NCBI RefSeq assembly: GCF_017573545.1
Contig: NZ_JAGEOK010000011.1
Location: forward strand, 62,001 to 126,000
DNA length: 64,000 nucleotides
Origin: Actinomadura nitritigenes
Lineage (GTDB): Bacteria > Actinomycetota > Actinomycetes > Streptosporangiales > Streptosporangiaceae
Reading direction: 5' to 3'
The position numbers and the translations under genes are program-made. The first letter of the stretch is position 1. The number at the start of each line of letters is the position of its first letter. Positions 23,056-31,418 of the stretch are shown here, in pieces. Under the pieces are notes generated by a model. The model was given only the letters and a program-made list of their open reading frames with translations. It did no database searches and had not been told where the DNA came from.

Positions 23056-24035
23056 GCGACACAACTGCGAACCTCAGAGCGGCGGCCCTGCGCGGCCCCG
23101 TCCTCAAGCGCGCCGCCCTCACCGGCGGCCTGGTCGCGATCGCCATCGCGGTCGCGCTGATCCGGTCCGGCAGCGGCCTGGTCGTCTGGCAGTCGGTGGT
23201 GACCGGCCTGCTGACCGGCGGGCTGTACGGGCTGATCGCGATGGGCCTCACGCTGATCTTCGGCGTGCTGGACATCGTCAACTTCGCGCACGGCGCGCTG
23301 CTGGCCGTCGCGATGTTCATCGCCTTCGGGGTGGTGCAGGGCACGGGCCTGCACCCCTACCTCACCCTCCTCATCGCGGTGCCCGCGCTGTTCCTCATCG
23401 GCGCGGTCGTGCACCGCGGCCTGCTCGGCGGCTCGGGCGGCGCGACGCTGGAGAACCAGCTGCTGATCACCCTCGGGCTGTCGCTGCTGCTGGAGAACGG
23501 GCTGCTGATGTTCTTCGGCGCCGAGCCGAAGACCGTCCCGCTGCCCGGCGACTTCCAGTTCTCGCTGTTCGGCGCGGTGGTGACCGGCGGCCGGCTGTAC
23601 GCCTTCATCGGCGCGATCCTGATCGGCGCGGTGCTGTTCCACCTGCTGCGCCGCACCCGGTTCGGCACCGCCATCCGCGCGGTCGCCGCGAACGGGCAGG
23701 GCGCCGAGCTGGTCGGCGTGAACGTCCGCCGCGTCCACACCCTCACGTTCGCGATCGGCACCGCCTGCGCCGGCGCCGCCGCCGTGCTGGCGGCGCCGCT
23801 GGTCACCGTCACGCCGACGCTCGGCGACCAGTTCAACATCACCGCGTTCGTGGTGGTGGTGCTCGGCGGCATGGGCAACGTCGCGGGCGCGCTGGTCGGC
23901 GGACTGCTGATCGGCCTGGTCGAGCAGCTCACCACCATCTACATGGGCGGGCAGAGCTCGCTGCTCGGGGTGTTCGTCGTGTTCCTGGTCGTGCTGTTCC
24001 TGCGGCCCGAGGGCCTCTTCGGGAGGAAGTCATGA
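23052..24035 (+). CDS. ABC transporter permease, LivH type
   Basis: A 327-residue membrane permease with about eight helices. The family hallmark LLTGGLYGLIAMGLTLIFGVLDIVNFAHGALL (given in part, residues about 55-85) and the EAA-like coupling stretch near GVNVRRVHTLTFAIGTACAG are present. The ATG overlaps the receptor stop (ATGA), so the two are translated together. It forms the translocation pore with the LivM-type protein next to it. Confidence 0.93.
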   Translation: MSDTTANLRAAALRGPVLKRAALTGGLVAIAIAVALIRSGSGLVVWQSVVTGLLTGGLYGLIAMGLTLIFGVLDIVNFAHGALLAVAMFIAFGVVQGTGLHPYLTLLIAVPALFLIGAVVHRGLLGGSGGATLENQLLITLGLSLLLENGLLMFFGAEPKTVPLPGDFQFSLFGAVVTGGRLYAFIGAILIGAVLFHLLRRTRFGTAIRAVAANGQGAELVGVNVRRVHTLTFAIGTACAGAAAVLAAPLVTVTPTLGDQFNITAFVVVVLGGMGNVAGALVGGLLIGLVEQLTTIYMGGQSSLLGVFVVFLVVLFLRPEGLFGRKS

Positions 24036-25093
24036 GCAGCGGCATCACCATCGCCGGCGGCCGCGAGACGGGCGGCGCGCTCCGCCCGGTCAAGGCGCCG
24101 CCGCTGCGCCCGCAGAACCGGCAGCTGGCCGTCCTCGCGGTGCTGCTGGTCGTCGCGATCCCACTGCCGCTGGTACTGCCGCCCGCGATGGGCGCGGTCG
24201 CGGTCCGCATCCTGATCTTCCTGCTGATGGCCATCGGCTGGAACGTGATGAGCGGGTTCGGCGGGATGTTCAGCTTCGGGCACGCGGCGTTCTTCGGCCT
24301 CGGCGCCTACACCAGCGCGTACCTGCTGGTGAAGCACGACGTGTCGCCGTGGATCGGGATGCTCGCCGGGATGGCGGTCGCCGCCGCCGTCGCCGTCGTC
24401 ATCGGGTACTTCGCGTTCCGCTACAGGCTGCGCGGCGCCTACTTCGCGCTCGCGACGTTCGCGTTCGCCGAGATGCTCCGGCTGATCGCCACCACCACCG
24501 ACTTCACCAACAAGGCCGTCGGGTTCAGCGTCCCGCTGATCCAGGGCTCCTCGCTCTGGAAGATCCAGTTCGCCGCGGACTCGCCCGCCTACTTCTGGGT
24601 CGCGCTCGCGCTCGCCGGGATCGCCGCGCTGGTCAGCATCCTGTTCCTGCACTCGCGGACGGGACGCTACGTCACCGCGATCCGCGACGACGAGGTGGCG
24701 GCCGCCGCCCTCGGCACCCCGGTGATGCGCTACAAGCTGGTCACCGTCGCGCTGTCGGCGGCGATCACCGCGGTCGCCGGCGCCTTCTACACGCAGTACT
24801 ACCTGTTCGTGAACCCGGACCTGGCGTTCGGCTCCTCGGTGTCGATCCAGGCGATCGCGACCGTGGTGATCGGCGGGATCGGCACGGTCTGGGGCCCGGT
24901 GGTCGGCGCGATCATCCTGGGGTCGCTGTCGGACCTGACGGCGACGCTGCTGCGCACGCCGCCCGACTTCCTGAACTTCCTGCAGGGCCGCAGCGGCCTG
25001 GACGTCGCGCTCTACGCGGTCCTGCTGATCCTCATCGTCCGGGTGCTGCCGAAGGGCATCGTCGGCACGATCCAAGCGAGGTGGCGGCGGTGA
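24032..25093 (+). CDS. ABC transporter permease, LivM type
   Basis: A 353-residue permease partner with eight to ten helices. Typical stretches are AIGWNVMSGFGGMFSFGHAAFFGLGAY (residues about 68-95, given in part) and the cytoplasmic coupling region TAIRDDEVAAAALGTPVMRYKL. A soluble N terminus of about 35 residues precedes the first helix. It overlaps both neighbours by 4 nt. Confidence 0.93.
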   Translation: MSSGITIAGGRETGGALRPVKAPPLRPQNRQLAVLAVLLVVAIPLPLVLPPAMGAVAVRILIFLLMAIGWNVMSGFGGMFSFGHAAFFGLGAYTSAYLLVKHDVSPWIGMLAGMAVAAAVAVVIGYFAFRYRLRGAYFALATFAFAEMLRLIATTTDFTNKAVGFSVPLIQGSSLWKIQFAADSPAYFWVALALAGIAALVSILFLHSRTGRYVTAIRDDEVAAAALGTPVMRYKLVTVALSAAITAVAGAFYTQYYLFVNPDLAFGSSVSIQAIATVVIGGIGTVWGPVVGAIILGSLSDLTATLLRTPPDFLNFLQGRSGLDVALYAVLLILIVRVLPKGIVGTIQARWRR

Positions 25094-25824
25094 AGCTGCT
25101 GGACGTCGACGGCGTCGGCAAGGACTTCCGGGGCCTGCGCGCCCTGTCGGAGGTCGGGTTCGAGGTGGAGCCGGGGGAGATCCTCGGGATCATCGGCCCG
25201 AACGGCGCCGGGAAGACCACCCTGTTCAACGTGATCAGCGGCGCGATCGCGCCCGACAGCGGCCGGGTCGTGTTCGGCCGCAGGGACGTCACCGGCACGG
25301 CGCCGCACCGGATCGCCCGCGCCGGCATGGTCCGCACGTTCCAGCTGATGCGCCCGTTCGGGAGCATGAGCGTCCTGGAGAACGTCGGTCTGGCCGCGCA
25401 GCACCGCCGGGGGCCGCTGCGCAGGCTGCGCGGCGAGGCGATGGAGGTGGTGGAGCGGGTCGGGCTCGGCCCGTGGGCGCACCGTCCCGCGACGGAGCTG
25501 CCGACCGCCGGCCTCAAGCGCCTCGAACTGGCCCGCGCCCTCGCGATGCGGCCGAAGGTGCTGCTGCTCGACGAGGTGCTCGCCGGCCTCGTCCCCGCCG
25601 AGCGCGAGCCCGTCCTGGACCTGCTCGCCGCGCTGCGCGAGGAGGACGGCACGACGCTGCTGTTCATCGAGCACATCATGGCCGCCGTGATGCGGCTGTC
25701 GGACCGGGTGCTGGTCCTCGACCAGGGGCGGGTGCTGGCCACCGGCTCCGCCGAGCAGGTCACCTCCGATCCCCGGGTCATCGAGGCGTATCTCGGAGAG
25801 GAGCCCGGCGATGCTGAGGATTGA
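25090..25824 (+). CDS. ABC transporter ATPase, LivG type, with unusual signature motif
   Basis: A 244-residue ATPase. Walker A is GPNGAGKTT (residues about 37-45) and Walker B is VLLLDEVLAGL (about 158-168). The LivG-specific TAPHRIARAGMVRTFQ is present. The ABC signature, usually LS[Y/G]GxQ, reads LPTAGLKRLELARAL here. The Q is replaced and the region is GLK, a variant seen in some transporter lineages. GTG 25090 overlaps the permease stop. It energises import together with the LivF-type protein. Confidence 0.9.
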   Translation: MKLLDVDGVGKDFRGLRALSEVGFEVEPGEILGIIGPNGAGKTTLFNVISGAIAPDSGRVVFGRRDVTGTAPHRIARAGMVRTFQLMRPFGSMSVLENVGLAAQHRRGPLRRLRGEAMEVVERVGLGPWAHRPATELPTAGLKRLELARALAMRPKVLLLDEVLAGLVPAEREPVLDLLAALREEDGTTLLFIEHIMAAVMRLSDRVLVLDQGRVLATGSAEQVTSDPRVIEAYLGEEPGDAED

Positions 25825-26512
25825 CAAGCTCTGCGCCGGCTACGGCCGGATGCAGATCCTGCACGAGATCGACCTGGAGGTCGGCGCGGGCGAGATCGTC
25901 GCGCTCGTCGGCGCGAACGGCGCGGGCAAGACGACGACGCTGCGGGCCGTCTGCGGGCAGCTGCGCGCGACGTCCGGGACGATCACCTTCGGCGGCGCGC
26001 CCACCGCGGGCCGCCGCCCCGACCAGCTCGTCCGCGACGGCCTGGTGCACGTCCCGGAGGACCGGGCGCTGTTCGGGACGCTCACCGTCGAGGAGAACCT
26101 GCGGATGGGCGCCTGGACGCGGCCCGCCGCCGAGATCGACGAGGACATGCGCGCGGTGTTCGCGCTGTTCCCGGTGCTCGCCGAGCGCCGCTCCACGATC
26201 GCGCAGACGTTCTCCGGCGGGCAGCAGCAGATGCTCGCGATCGGCCGCGCGCTGATGGCCCGCCCGAAGCTGCTCATGCTGGACGAGCCGTCCACCGGCC
26301 TGTCGCCCAAGCTGACCTGGGCCGTGCTCGACGCGGTCAAGGCGATCCGCGACTCCGGGGTGTCGGTGCTGCTCGTCGAGCAGAACGCCAAGCAGGCGCT
26401 CGGCATCGCCGACCGCGCCTACGTGCTGGAGAGCGGCTCGACCGTGCTGCACGGGACGGGCGCCGAGCTGGCCGGATCCGCCGAGGTCAGAAAGGCCTAC
26501 CTGGGACTGTGA
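25811..26512 (+). CDS. ABC transporter ATPase, LivF type
   Basis: A 233-residue ATPase with Walker A GANGAGKTT (residues about 36-44), a canonical signature FSGGQQQMLAIGRALM and Walker B LLMLDEPSTGLSP. The LivF-type HVPEDRALFGTLTVEENL motif is intact. It overlaps the LivG gene by 14 nt and the following MmgE/PrpD gene by 4 nt (GTGA). Transport and first metabolic steps are therefore made from one polycistronic message. Confidence 0.94.
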   Translation: MLRIDKLCAGYGRMQILHEIDLEVGAGEIVALVGANGAGKTTTLRAVCGQLRATSGTITFGGAPTAGRRPDQLVRDGLVHVPEDRALFGTLTVEENLRMGAWTRPAAEIDEDMRAVFALFPVLAERRSTIAQTFSGGQQQMLAIGRALMARPKLLMLDEPSTGLSPKLTWAVLDAVKAIRDSGVSVLLVEQNAKQALGIADRAYVLESGSTVLHGTGAELAGSAEVRKAYLGL

Positions 26513-27870
26513 ACGAGGAGGCGAAGCAGGCGGCGGCGCGGCTCGGGGACTGGGTCGCCGCCCTGGACACCGCGGACGTGCCGCGCCCCGTGCTCGACCG
26601 GCTGTCGCTGGTCCTGCTGGACGCCCTCGGAGTGACCGCGCTCGGCGCGGCGCTGGACGAGCACGCCGCGCTGCGGTCGGCGTGGAACGCTCCGGACGGC
26701 CCCGCCCCGCTGATCGGCGCGGGCCGGGCCGTCACCGTCGACGCCGCCGCCTGGCTGAACGCGATGGCGCTGGTCTCGCTGGAGCTGGACGAGGGCAACA
26801 AGTACGCCAAGGGGCACCCGGCGGCGCACGGGTTCCCCGCCGTGCTGGCGCTGGCGTCCGAGCTCGACGCGACGGGCCCGGACACGGCCGCCGCGCTGCT
26901 GGCCGCCTACGAGGTCGCGTCCCGGTTCGGGCGGGCGACCTCGCTGCGGCCCGGCGCGCACCCGCACGGCAGCTGGGGCGTCGCCGGCGCCGCCGCCGGC
27001 TGCGCCCGGCTGCTGCGGCTCGGCCCGGAGGCCACCGCCGCCGCGATCGACACCGGAGCCGGGCTGCCCGTCGCGGGGCACTTCTCGTCCGCCACGGACG
27101 GGAACCCGGTCCGCGACGCGTGGATGGGCGCGTCCAACCTGTCCGGGCTGGTCGCGGCGCGGATGGCGGCCGCCGGGCTGGCCCGCAACACCGGCACGGC
27201 GGGCGGCTCGCTCGGCGACCTGCTCGGCGGCTTCGACGCCGCCGGGCTGACGGACGGGCTCGGCGAGCGGTGGGACGTCACGCGCGGCTACTTCAAGCGG
27301 CACGCGTCGTGCTCGTTCACCCACCCGGCCGCCGACGCGGTGCTCCCGCTGCGCGCGGGCCTCGACCCGTCCAGGATCAGCCGGATCCTCGTCGAGACGC
27401 ACGCGCTCGGCGCCGGGCTCGGGTCGCCCGAGTGGGACAACCGGCTGTCGGCGATGTTCTCCACGCCGTTCGTGGTCGCGACCGCGCTGCTGGACGGCGA
27501 GGTCGGGCCGCGCGCCTCCGACGCCGCCCGGCTCGGCGACCCGGCGCTGCGGGCCCTGGCCCGCCGCGTCCGCCTCGTCGCGTCCGGCGACCTGACCGCG
27601 CGGCTGCCCGCCGAGCGCGCCGCCCGCGTGACGATCGAGCTGGACGACGGCACGTCCCTCACCCGCGAGCAGCCGAACCCGGTCGGCGACGCCGACCACG
27701 AGCCGCTCACCGGGCCGGACGTGGTCCGGATGCTGAAGGCGTGGCTGCCGGGCCGCGCCGCCCTGGTCGACCGCGCCGCCGAGGTCGCCCGCGATCTTCC
27801 CGCACTGCCCCGCGTCGGCGGCGCGCTGCGCGGGCTGGCCGACGACACCGCCGAGAAGGAGCCGAGTTGA
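26509..27870 (+). CDS. MmgE/PrpD-family protein (second copy)
   Basis: A 453-residue MmgE/PrpD protein directly behind the importer. It keeps the family layout: LLDALGVTALGAAL, LDEGNKYAKGHPAAHGFPAVLAL (residues about 85-107, given in part; replaces the LDFDDTHL form of the first copy), GSWGVAGAAAGC, HASCSFTHPAADA. The altered N-terminal active-site stretch suggests a substrate different from that of the copy at 17257-18678. GTG 26509 overlaps livF. A dehydratase, decarboxylase or epimerase role on a carboxylate is expected from the family; no more can be said. Confidence 0.86.
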   Translation: MNEEAKQAAARLGDWVAALDTADVPRPVLDRLSLVLLDALGVTALGAALDEHAALRSAWNAPDGPAPLIGAGRAVTVDAAAWLNAMALVSLELDEGNKYAKGHPAAHGFPAVLALASELDATGPDTAAALLAAYEVASRFGRATSLRPGAHPHGSWGVAGAAAGCARLLRLGPEATAAAIDTGAGLPVAGHFSSATDGNPVRDAWMGASNLSGLVAARMAAAGLARNTGTAGGSLGDLLGGFDAAGLTDGLGERWDVTRGYFKRHASCSFTHPAADAVLPLRAGLDPSRISRILVETHALGAGLGSPEWDNRLSAMFSTPFVVATALLDGEVGPRASDAARLGDPALRALARRVRLVASGDLTARLPAERAARVTIELDDGTSLTREQPNPVGDADHEPLTGPDVVRMLKAWLPGRAALVDRAAEVARDLPALPRVGGALRGLADDTAEKEPS

Positions 27871-28517
27871 TGCGCGCACTGTCCGTGACGCCGATCCACC
27901 TGCCGCCGGAGGAGATCACGCGGCGGCAGGCCCGCTACGACCGGCTCGCCCCCGCCGGGCTGAGCATCGAGCTGCGCGACGTCGGGCCGGGCGCCCCGGG
28001 GTCGCTGGACGACGAGGAGTCGATCCGGGTCTCCGAGCGCGAGGTCGCCGCCGCCGTGGCCGCCGCCGTGGCCGAGCCGGGCGGGGACTGGGACGTGGTC
28101 GTCCCCGACTGCGTCCTCGACCCGGCCGTCCCGGACGGGCCCGCTGACCAGCGCGTTCCGGTCAACGGGCTCCTGAGGCTGAGTAGCATGACGCTTGCTG
28201 CGAAGAATGTCCGTTTCGGGGCCGTGGTGCGGAACGAGGCGATCGGCGCGGAGCTGGGCCGCCGCCTCAAGGCCTACGGGCTGGACGCCTACGTCGCCGG
28301 CATCGCCGTCCTGGAACTGCCGTTCGACGCCGTCGCCGAGGGCGAGACGTGGAACGCCGCGCTCGGCGCGGCGGTCGACGCGCTCGCCGCGCAGGGCGCC
28401 GCCGCCGTGATCAACGGCTGCTCCGCCGTGGACGTGGAGGAGGGCCGGTTCGGGGCGGAGGTCGTCGACCCGACCGCCCTCGCACTGCAGGTGCTCGTCG
28501 CCGGGAGGGCGTCTTGA
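27870..28517 (+). CDS. Asp/Glu/hydantoin racemase-superfamily protein
   Basis: A 215-residue protein whose two cysteine motifs fit the Asp/Glu racemase superfamily: C81 in VVVPDCVLDPA and C184 in VINGCSAVDV. The superfamily also includes hydantoin racemase, maleate cis-trans isomerase and arylmalonate decarboxylase, all cofactor-free proton-transfer enzymes. The overall sequence is otherwise unfamiliar. ATG 27870 shares its A with the previous stop (TGATG). In this operon a racemase or cis-trans isomerase step on a dicarboxylate or hydantoin-like ring would make sense. The family assignment is moderate, the function open. Confidence 0.65.
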   Translation: MRALSVTPIHLPPEEITRRQARYDRLAPAGLSIELRDVGPGAPGSLDDEESIRVSEREVAAAVAAAVAEPGGDWDVVVPDCVLDPAVPDGPADQRVPVNGLLRLSSMTLAAKNVRFGAVVRNEAIGAELGRRLKAYGLDAYVAGIAVLELPFDAVAEGETWNAALGAAVDALAAQGAAAVINGCSAVDVEEGRFGAEVVDPTALALQVLVAGRAS

Positions 28518-29884
28518 CCGACATCGACCTCGTCGTGGCGGGCGCCGGCGGCGGCCTCGCCGGGGCGCTGCGCGCCGCCGAGCTGGGCCTGACCGTGGTC
28601 GTCGTGGAGTCCAGCGAGCATTTCCGGCGCGGCAACAACACCTCGATGTCCACGGCGATGTTCCCCGGCGCCGGGTCGCGCTGGCAGGCCGAGCAGGGCG
28701 TGGACGACTCCCCGGACCGGTTCGTCGCCGACATCGAGGCCAAGACCAAGGGCCGCGCCGACGCCCGGCTCGCCCGCACCCTCGCGGAGGTCAGCGCCCC
28801 GCTCGTCGAGTGGCTCGCCGACTCGGTGGAGCTGCCGCTCGACCTGGTCACCGACTTCAACTACCCGGGCCACTCCGTCACGCGCTGCCACTCCGTCCCC
28901 GGGCGGCACGGCTCTAGCGTGATCGACCACCTGGCCCGCCGCGCCCGGGCGCACCCGAACATCGACCTGCTCGTCCCCGCGAAGCTCGTCGACGTGACGA
29001 CGGGCGGGGACGGCGCCGTCCGCGCGGCCGTCGTGCGGTACCCCGACGGGACGGAGGAGGAGATCCCGACCCGGGCCGTGCTGCTGGCCACCAACGGGTT
29101 CGGCGCGGACAGGGACCTCGTCCGCCGCCACCTCCCGGAGATCGCCGACGCCCTCTACCAGGGCAGCGACCAGTCGCTCGGCGACGCGCTGCGGATCGGC
29201 GGCGGCCTCGGCGCGGCCACCGGCTACCTCGACGCCTACCAGGGCCACGGCGCCGTCGCCGCTGGCGCCGGCACCCTCGTCGGCTGGGCGACGATCATCC
29301 ACGGCGCGATCATGGTGGACCGGGAGGGGCGCCGGTTCGGCAACGAGACCCGCGGCTACTCCGAGTACGCCGCCGAACTCGCCGCCCGTCCCGGCGCGAC
29401 CGGCTGGATCGTCCTGGACGAGACGATCTTCCACCAGTGCGAGCCGTTCAAGGACTTCCGCGACACCGTCGAGTCGGGCGTGCTGGTCTGGGCCGACGAC
29501 GCCGACGGCCTCGCCGAGGCCACCGGGCTGCCCGCCGGGGCCCTCGCCGCCGAGCTGGAGACCGCCGCCGCCGTCGCGCGCGGCGAGCGCGCCGACGAGC
29601 ACGGCCGGGCCAACTGGGAGCGTCCGCTCGCCGCGCCGTACGCGGCCGTCCGGGTCGTCCCGGCGCTGTTCCACACCCAGGGCGGCCTGATCGTCAACGA
29701 GGACGCCGCGGTCGTCGACCACGACGGCCGCCCCATCCCCGGCCTCTACGCGGCGGGCGGCGCGGCGGCCGGGATCTCCGGCCACGGCGCCGACGGCTAC
29801 CTGCCCGGCAACGGCCTGCTGCCCGCCTTCGGGCTCGCCTACCTGGCGGCCGGCGACGTCGCGCGCCGCCGCCCCACCCCCTGA
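28514..29884 (+). CDS. FAD-dependent dehydrogenase, fumarate-reductase / TcuA-like
   Basis: A 456-residue flavoprotein with the FAD_binding_2 fold. N-terminal VVAGAGGGLAGALRAAELG (residues about 6-24), the central RRGNNTSMSTAMFPGAG in place of the usual GG-x-T region, and C-terminal TQGGLIVNEDAAVV then GLYAAGGAAAGISGHG. Relatives include fumarate reductases, 3-ketosteroid delta1-dehydrogenases and tricarballylate dehydrogenase, which introduce or remove a C=C next to a carbonyl. TTG 28514 overlaps the previous stop as TTGA and is the only start giving the Rossmann strand. It probably desaturates a pathway acid. Confidence 0.83.
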   Translation: MTDIDLVVAGAGGGLAGALRAAELGLTVVVVESSEHFRRGNNTSMSTAMFPGAGSRWQAEQGVDDSPDRFVADIEAKTKGRADARLARTLAEVSAPLVEWLADSVELPLDLVTDFNYPGHSVTRCHSVPGRHGSSVIDHLARRARAHPNIDLLVPAKLVDVTTGGDGAVRAAVVRYPDGTEEEIPTRAVLLATNGFGADRDLVRRHLPEIADALYQGSDQSLGDALRIGGGLGAATGYLDAYQGHGAVAAGAGTLVGWATIIHGAIMVDREGRRFGNETRGYSEYAAELAARPGATGWIVLDETIFHQCEPFKDFRDTVESGVLVWADDADGLAEATGLPAGALAAELETAAAVARGERADEHGRANWERPLAAPYAAVRVVPALFHTQGGLIVNEDAAVVDHDGRPIPGLYAAGGAAAGISGHGADGYLPGNGLLPAFGLAYLAAGDVARRRPTP

Positions 29885-29928
29885 CCTTTTCGGACACCGA
29901 CCGCCCCACGACACTGAGGAGAGATGAA

Positions 29929-31398
29929 TTGGCCACGACCGAGCTGCTGCTGAAGAACGTGCGGGTGGTCCGTCCCGACGCTCCCGAGGGCGCCGAGCCC
30001 GAGCGCCTCGACATCGCCGTCAACGACGGCACCATCGTCCGCCTTGCTCCCGGTCTCCCCGATGACGACGCCGCGACGGTGGTCGACGGCGGCGGCAAGC
30101 TGGCGTTCCCCGGCGTGGTGGACGCGCACCAGCACTGGGGCATCTACAACGAGCTGGCGGCCGACACCCGCTCGGAGAGCCGCGCCAGCGCCCAGGGCGG
30201 CGTCACCACCTCGCTGACCTACATGCGGACCGGGCAGTACTACCTGAACAAGGGCGGCCCGTACCGCGAGTTCTTCCCCGAGGTGCTGAGCGCCGCGAGC
30301 GGCAACGCCTATGTCGACTACGCGTTCCACCTCGCGCCGATGATGGCCGAGCACATCGAGGAGATCCCGTACCTCGTCGAGGAGCACGGCGTCACCTCGT
30401 TCAAGATCTTCATGTTCTACGGAAGCCACGGGCTGCACGGCCGCTCCACCAGCCAGAGCGAGTTCCTGATGACGCCGCCGGACGAGCGGTACGACATCGC
30501 GCACTTCGAGTTCGTCATGCGCGGCATCCAGAAGGCCCGCGAGCAGCTGTCCGACTACGCCGACCACATCTCGCTGTCGCTGCACTGCGAGACCGCCGAG
30601 ATCATGACGGCGTACACCAAGATGGTCGAGAAGGAGGGCGAGCTCACCGGCCTGCGCGCCTACAGCGCCTCGCGCCCGCCGCACTCGGAGGGCCTCGCCG
30701 TCACCATCGCCTCCTACCTCGCGCACGAGACGGGCCTGCCGAACATCAACCTGCTGCACCTGTCGTCGGAGAAGGCGCTGTCGGCGGCGCTGACCATGGC
30801 GTCGGCGTTCCCGCACATCGACTTCCGCCGCGAGGTCACCATCGGGCACCTGCTCGCCGACGTCGACACCGCGCACGGCCTCGGCGGCAAGGTCAACCCG
30901 CCGCTGCGCGACCGCGAGGACGTCGAGGCGCTCTGGCGGCACGTCCTCGCCGGAGAGGTCGACTGGGTCGTCAGCGACCACGCCTGCTGCCGCGACGAGA
31001 TGAAGTTCGGCGCCGACCGCGACGACGTCTTCCTCGCCAAGTCCGGGTTCGGCGGCGCCGAGTACCTGCTGCCCGGCCTGGTCGGCGAGGGCGTCAAGCG
31101 GGGGCTGCCGCTCCAGCAGGTCGCGCGGCTGACCTCGTGGAACCCGGCCCGCCGCTACGGCCTGCTCACCAAGGGGACCATCGCCGAGGGCTACGACGCC
31201 GACATCGCGCTGGTCGACCCGGACGTGTCCTGGACGGTCCGCGCCGCCGACTCCGAGTCCACGCAGGAGTACACCCCGTTCGAGGGCTTCCCGATGACGG
31301 CGAAGGTCACCGACACGTTCGTGCGCGGCAACCACGTGTACTCCGGCGGGAAGGTGCTCGGCGACCCGGTCGGCAAGTACCTGCGGCGCGGCCGCTGA
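29929..31398 (+). CDS. Dihydropyrimidinase-like cyclic amidohydrolase
   Basis: A 489-residue amidohydrolase resembling D-hydantoinase and dihydroorotase. Metal ligands: VDAHQHWG (residues about 65-72; HxH), the carboxylated lysine in SFKIFMFYG (about 160), histidines in SLHCETAE and LLHLSSEKA, and the aspartate in VVSDHACC (about 348). TTG 29929 is the start: AGGAGAG lies 7 nt upstream and it begins ATTELLLKNVRVV, while the nearby ATG 29924 is out of frame. It should open a cyclic amide, imide or hydantoin ring. It is the last enzyme gene of the plus operon; iclR follows. Confidence 0.85.
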   Translation: MATTELLLKNVRVVRPDAPEGAEPERLDIAVNDGTIVRLAPGLPDDDAATVVDGGGKLAFPGVVDAHQHWGIYNELAADTRSESRASAQGGVTTSLTYMRTGQYYLNKGGPYREFFPEVLSAASGNAYVDYAFHLAPMMAEHIEEIPYLVEEHGVTSFKIFMFYGSHGLHGRSTSQSEFLMTPPDERYDIAHFEFVMRGIQKAREQLSDYADHISLSLHCETAEIMTAYTKMVEKEGELTGLRAYSASRPPHSEGLAVTIASYLAHETGLPNINLLHLSSEKALSAALTMASAFPHIDFRREVTIGHLLADVDTAHGLGGKVNPPLRDREDVEALWRHVLAGEVDWVVSDHACCRDEMKFGADRDDVFLAKSGFGGAEYLLPGLVGEGVKRGLPLQQVARLTSWNPARRYGLLTKGTIAEGYDADIALVDPDVSWTVRAADSESTQEYTPFEGFPMTAKVTDTFVRGNHVYSGGKVLGDPVGKYLRRGR

Positions 31399-31406
31399 CG
31401 GCTCCC

Positions 31407-31412
31407 TAGGAT
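31407..31412 (+). promoter_or_regulatory. iclR leaderless -10
   Basis: TAGGAT 6 nt before GTG 31419, starting only 9 nt after the preceding stop. It gives iclR a promoter separate from the operon. Confidence 0.5.
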
Positions 31413-31418
31413 CATCGG

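Noticed and set aside
28190..28240. Local drop in GC inside the racemase-family gene as a sign of recombination
   Set aside because: The patch is about 50 bp, stays in frame and has normal neighbours; not enough to infer transfer.
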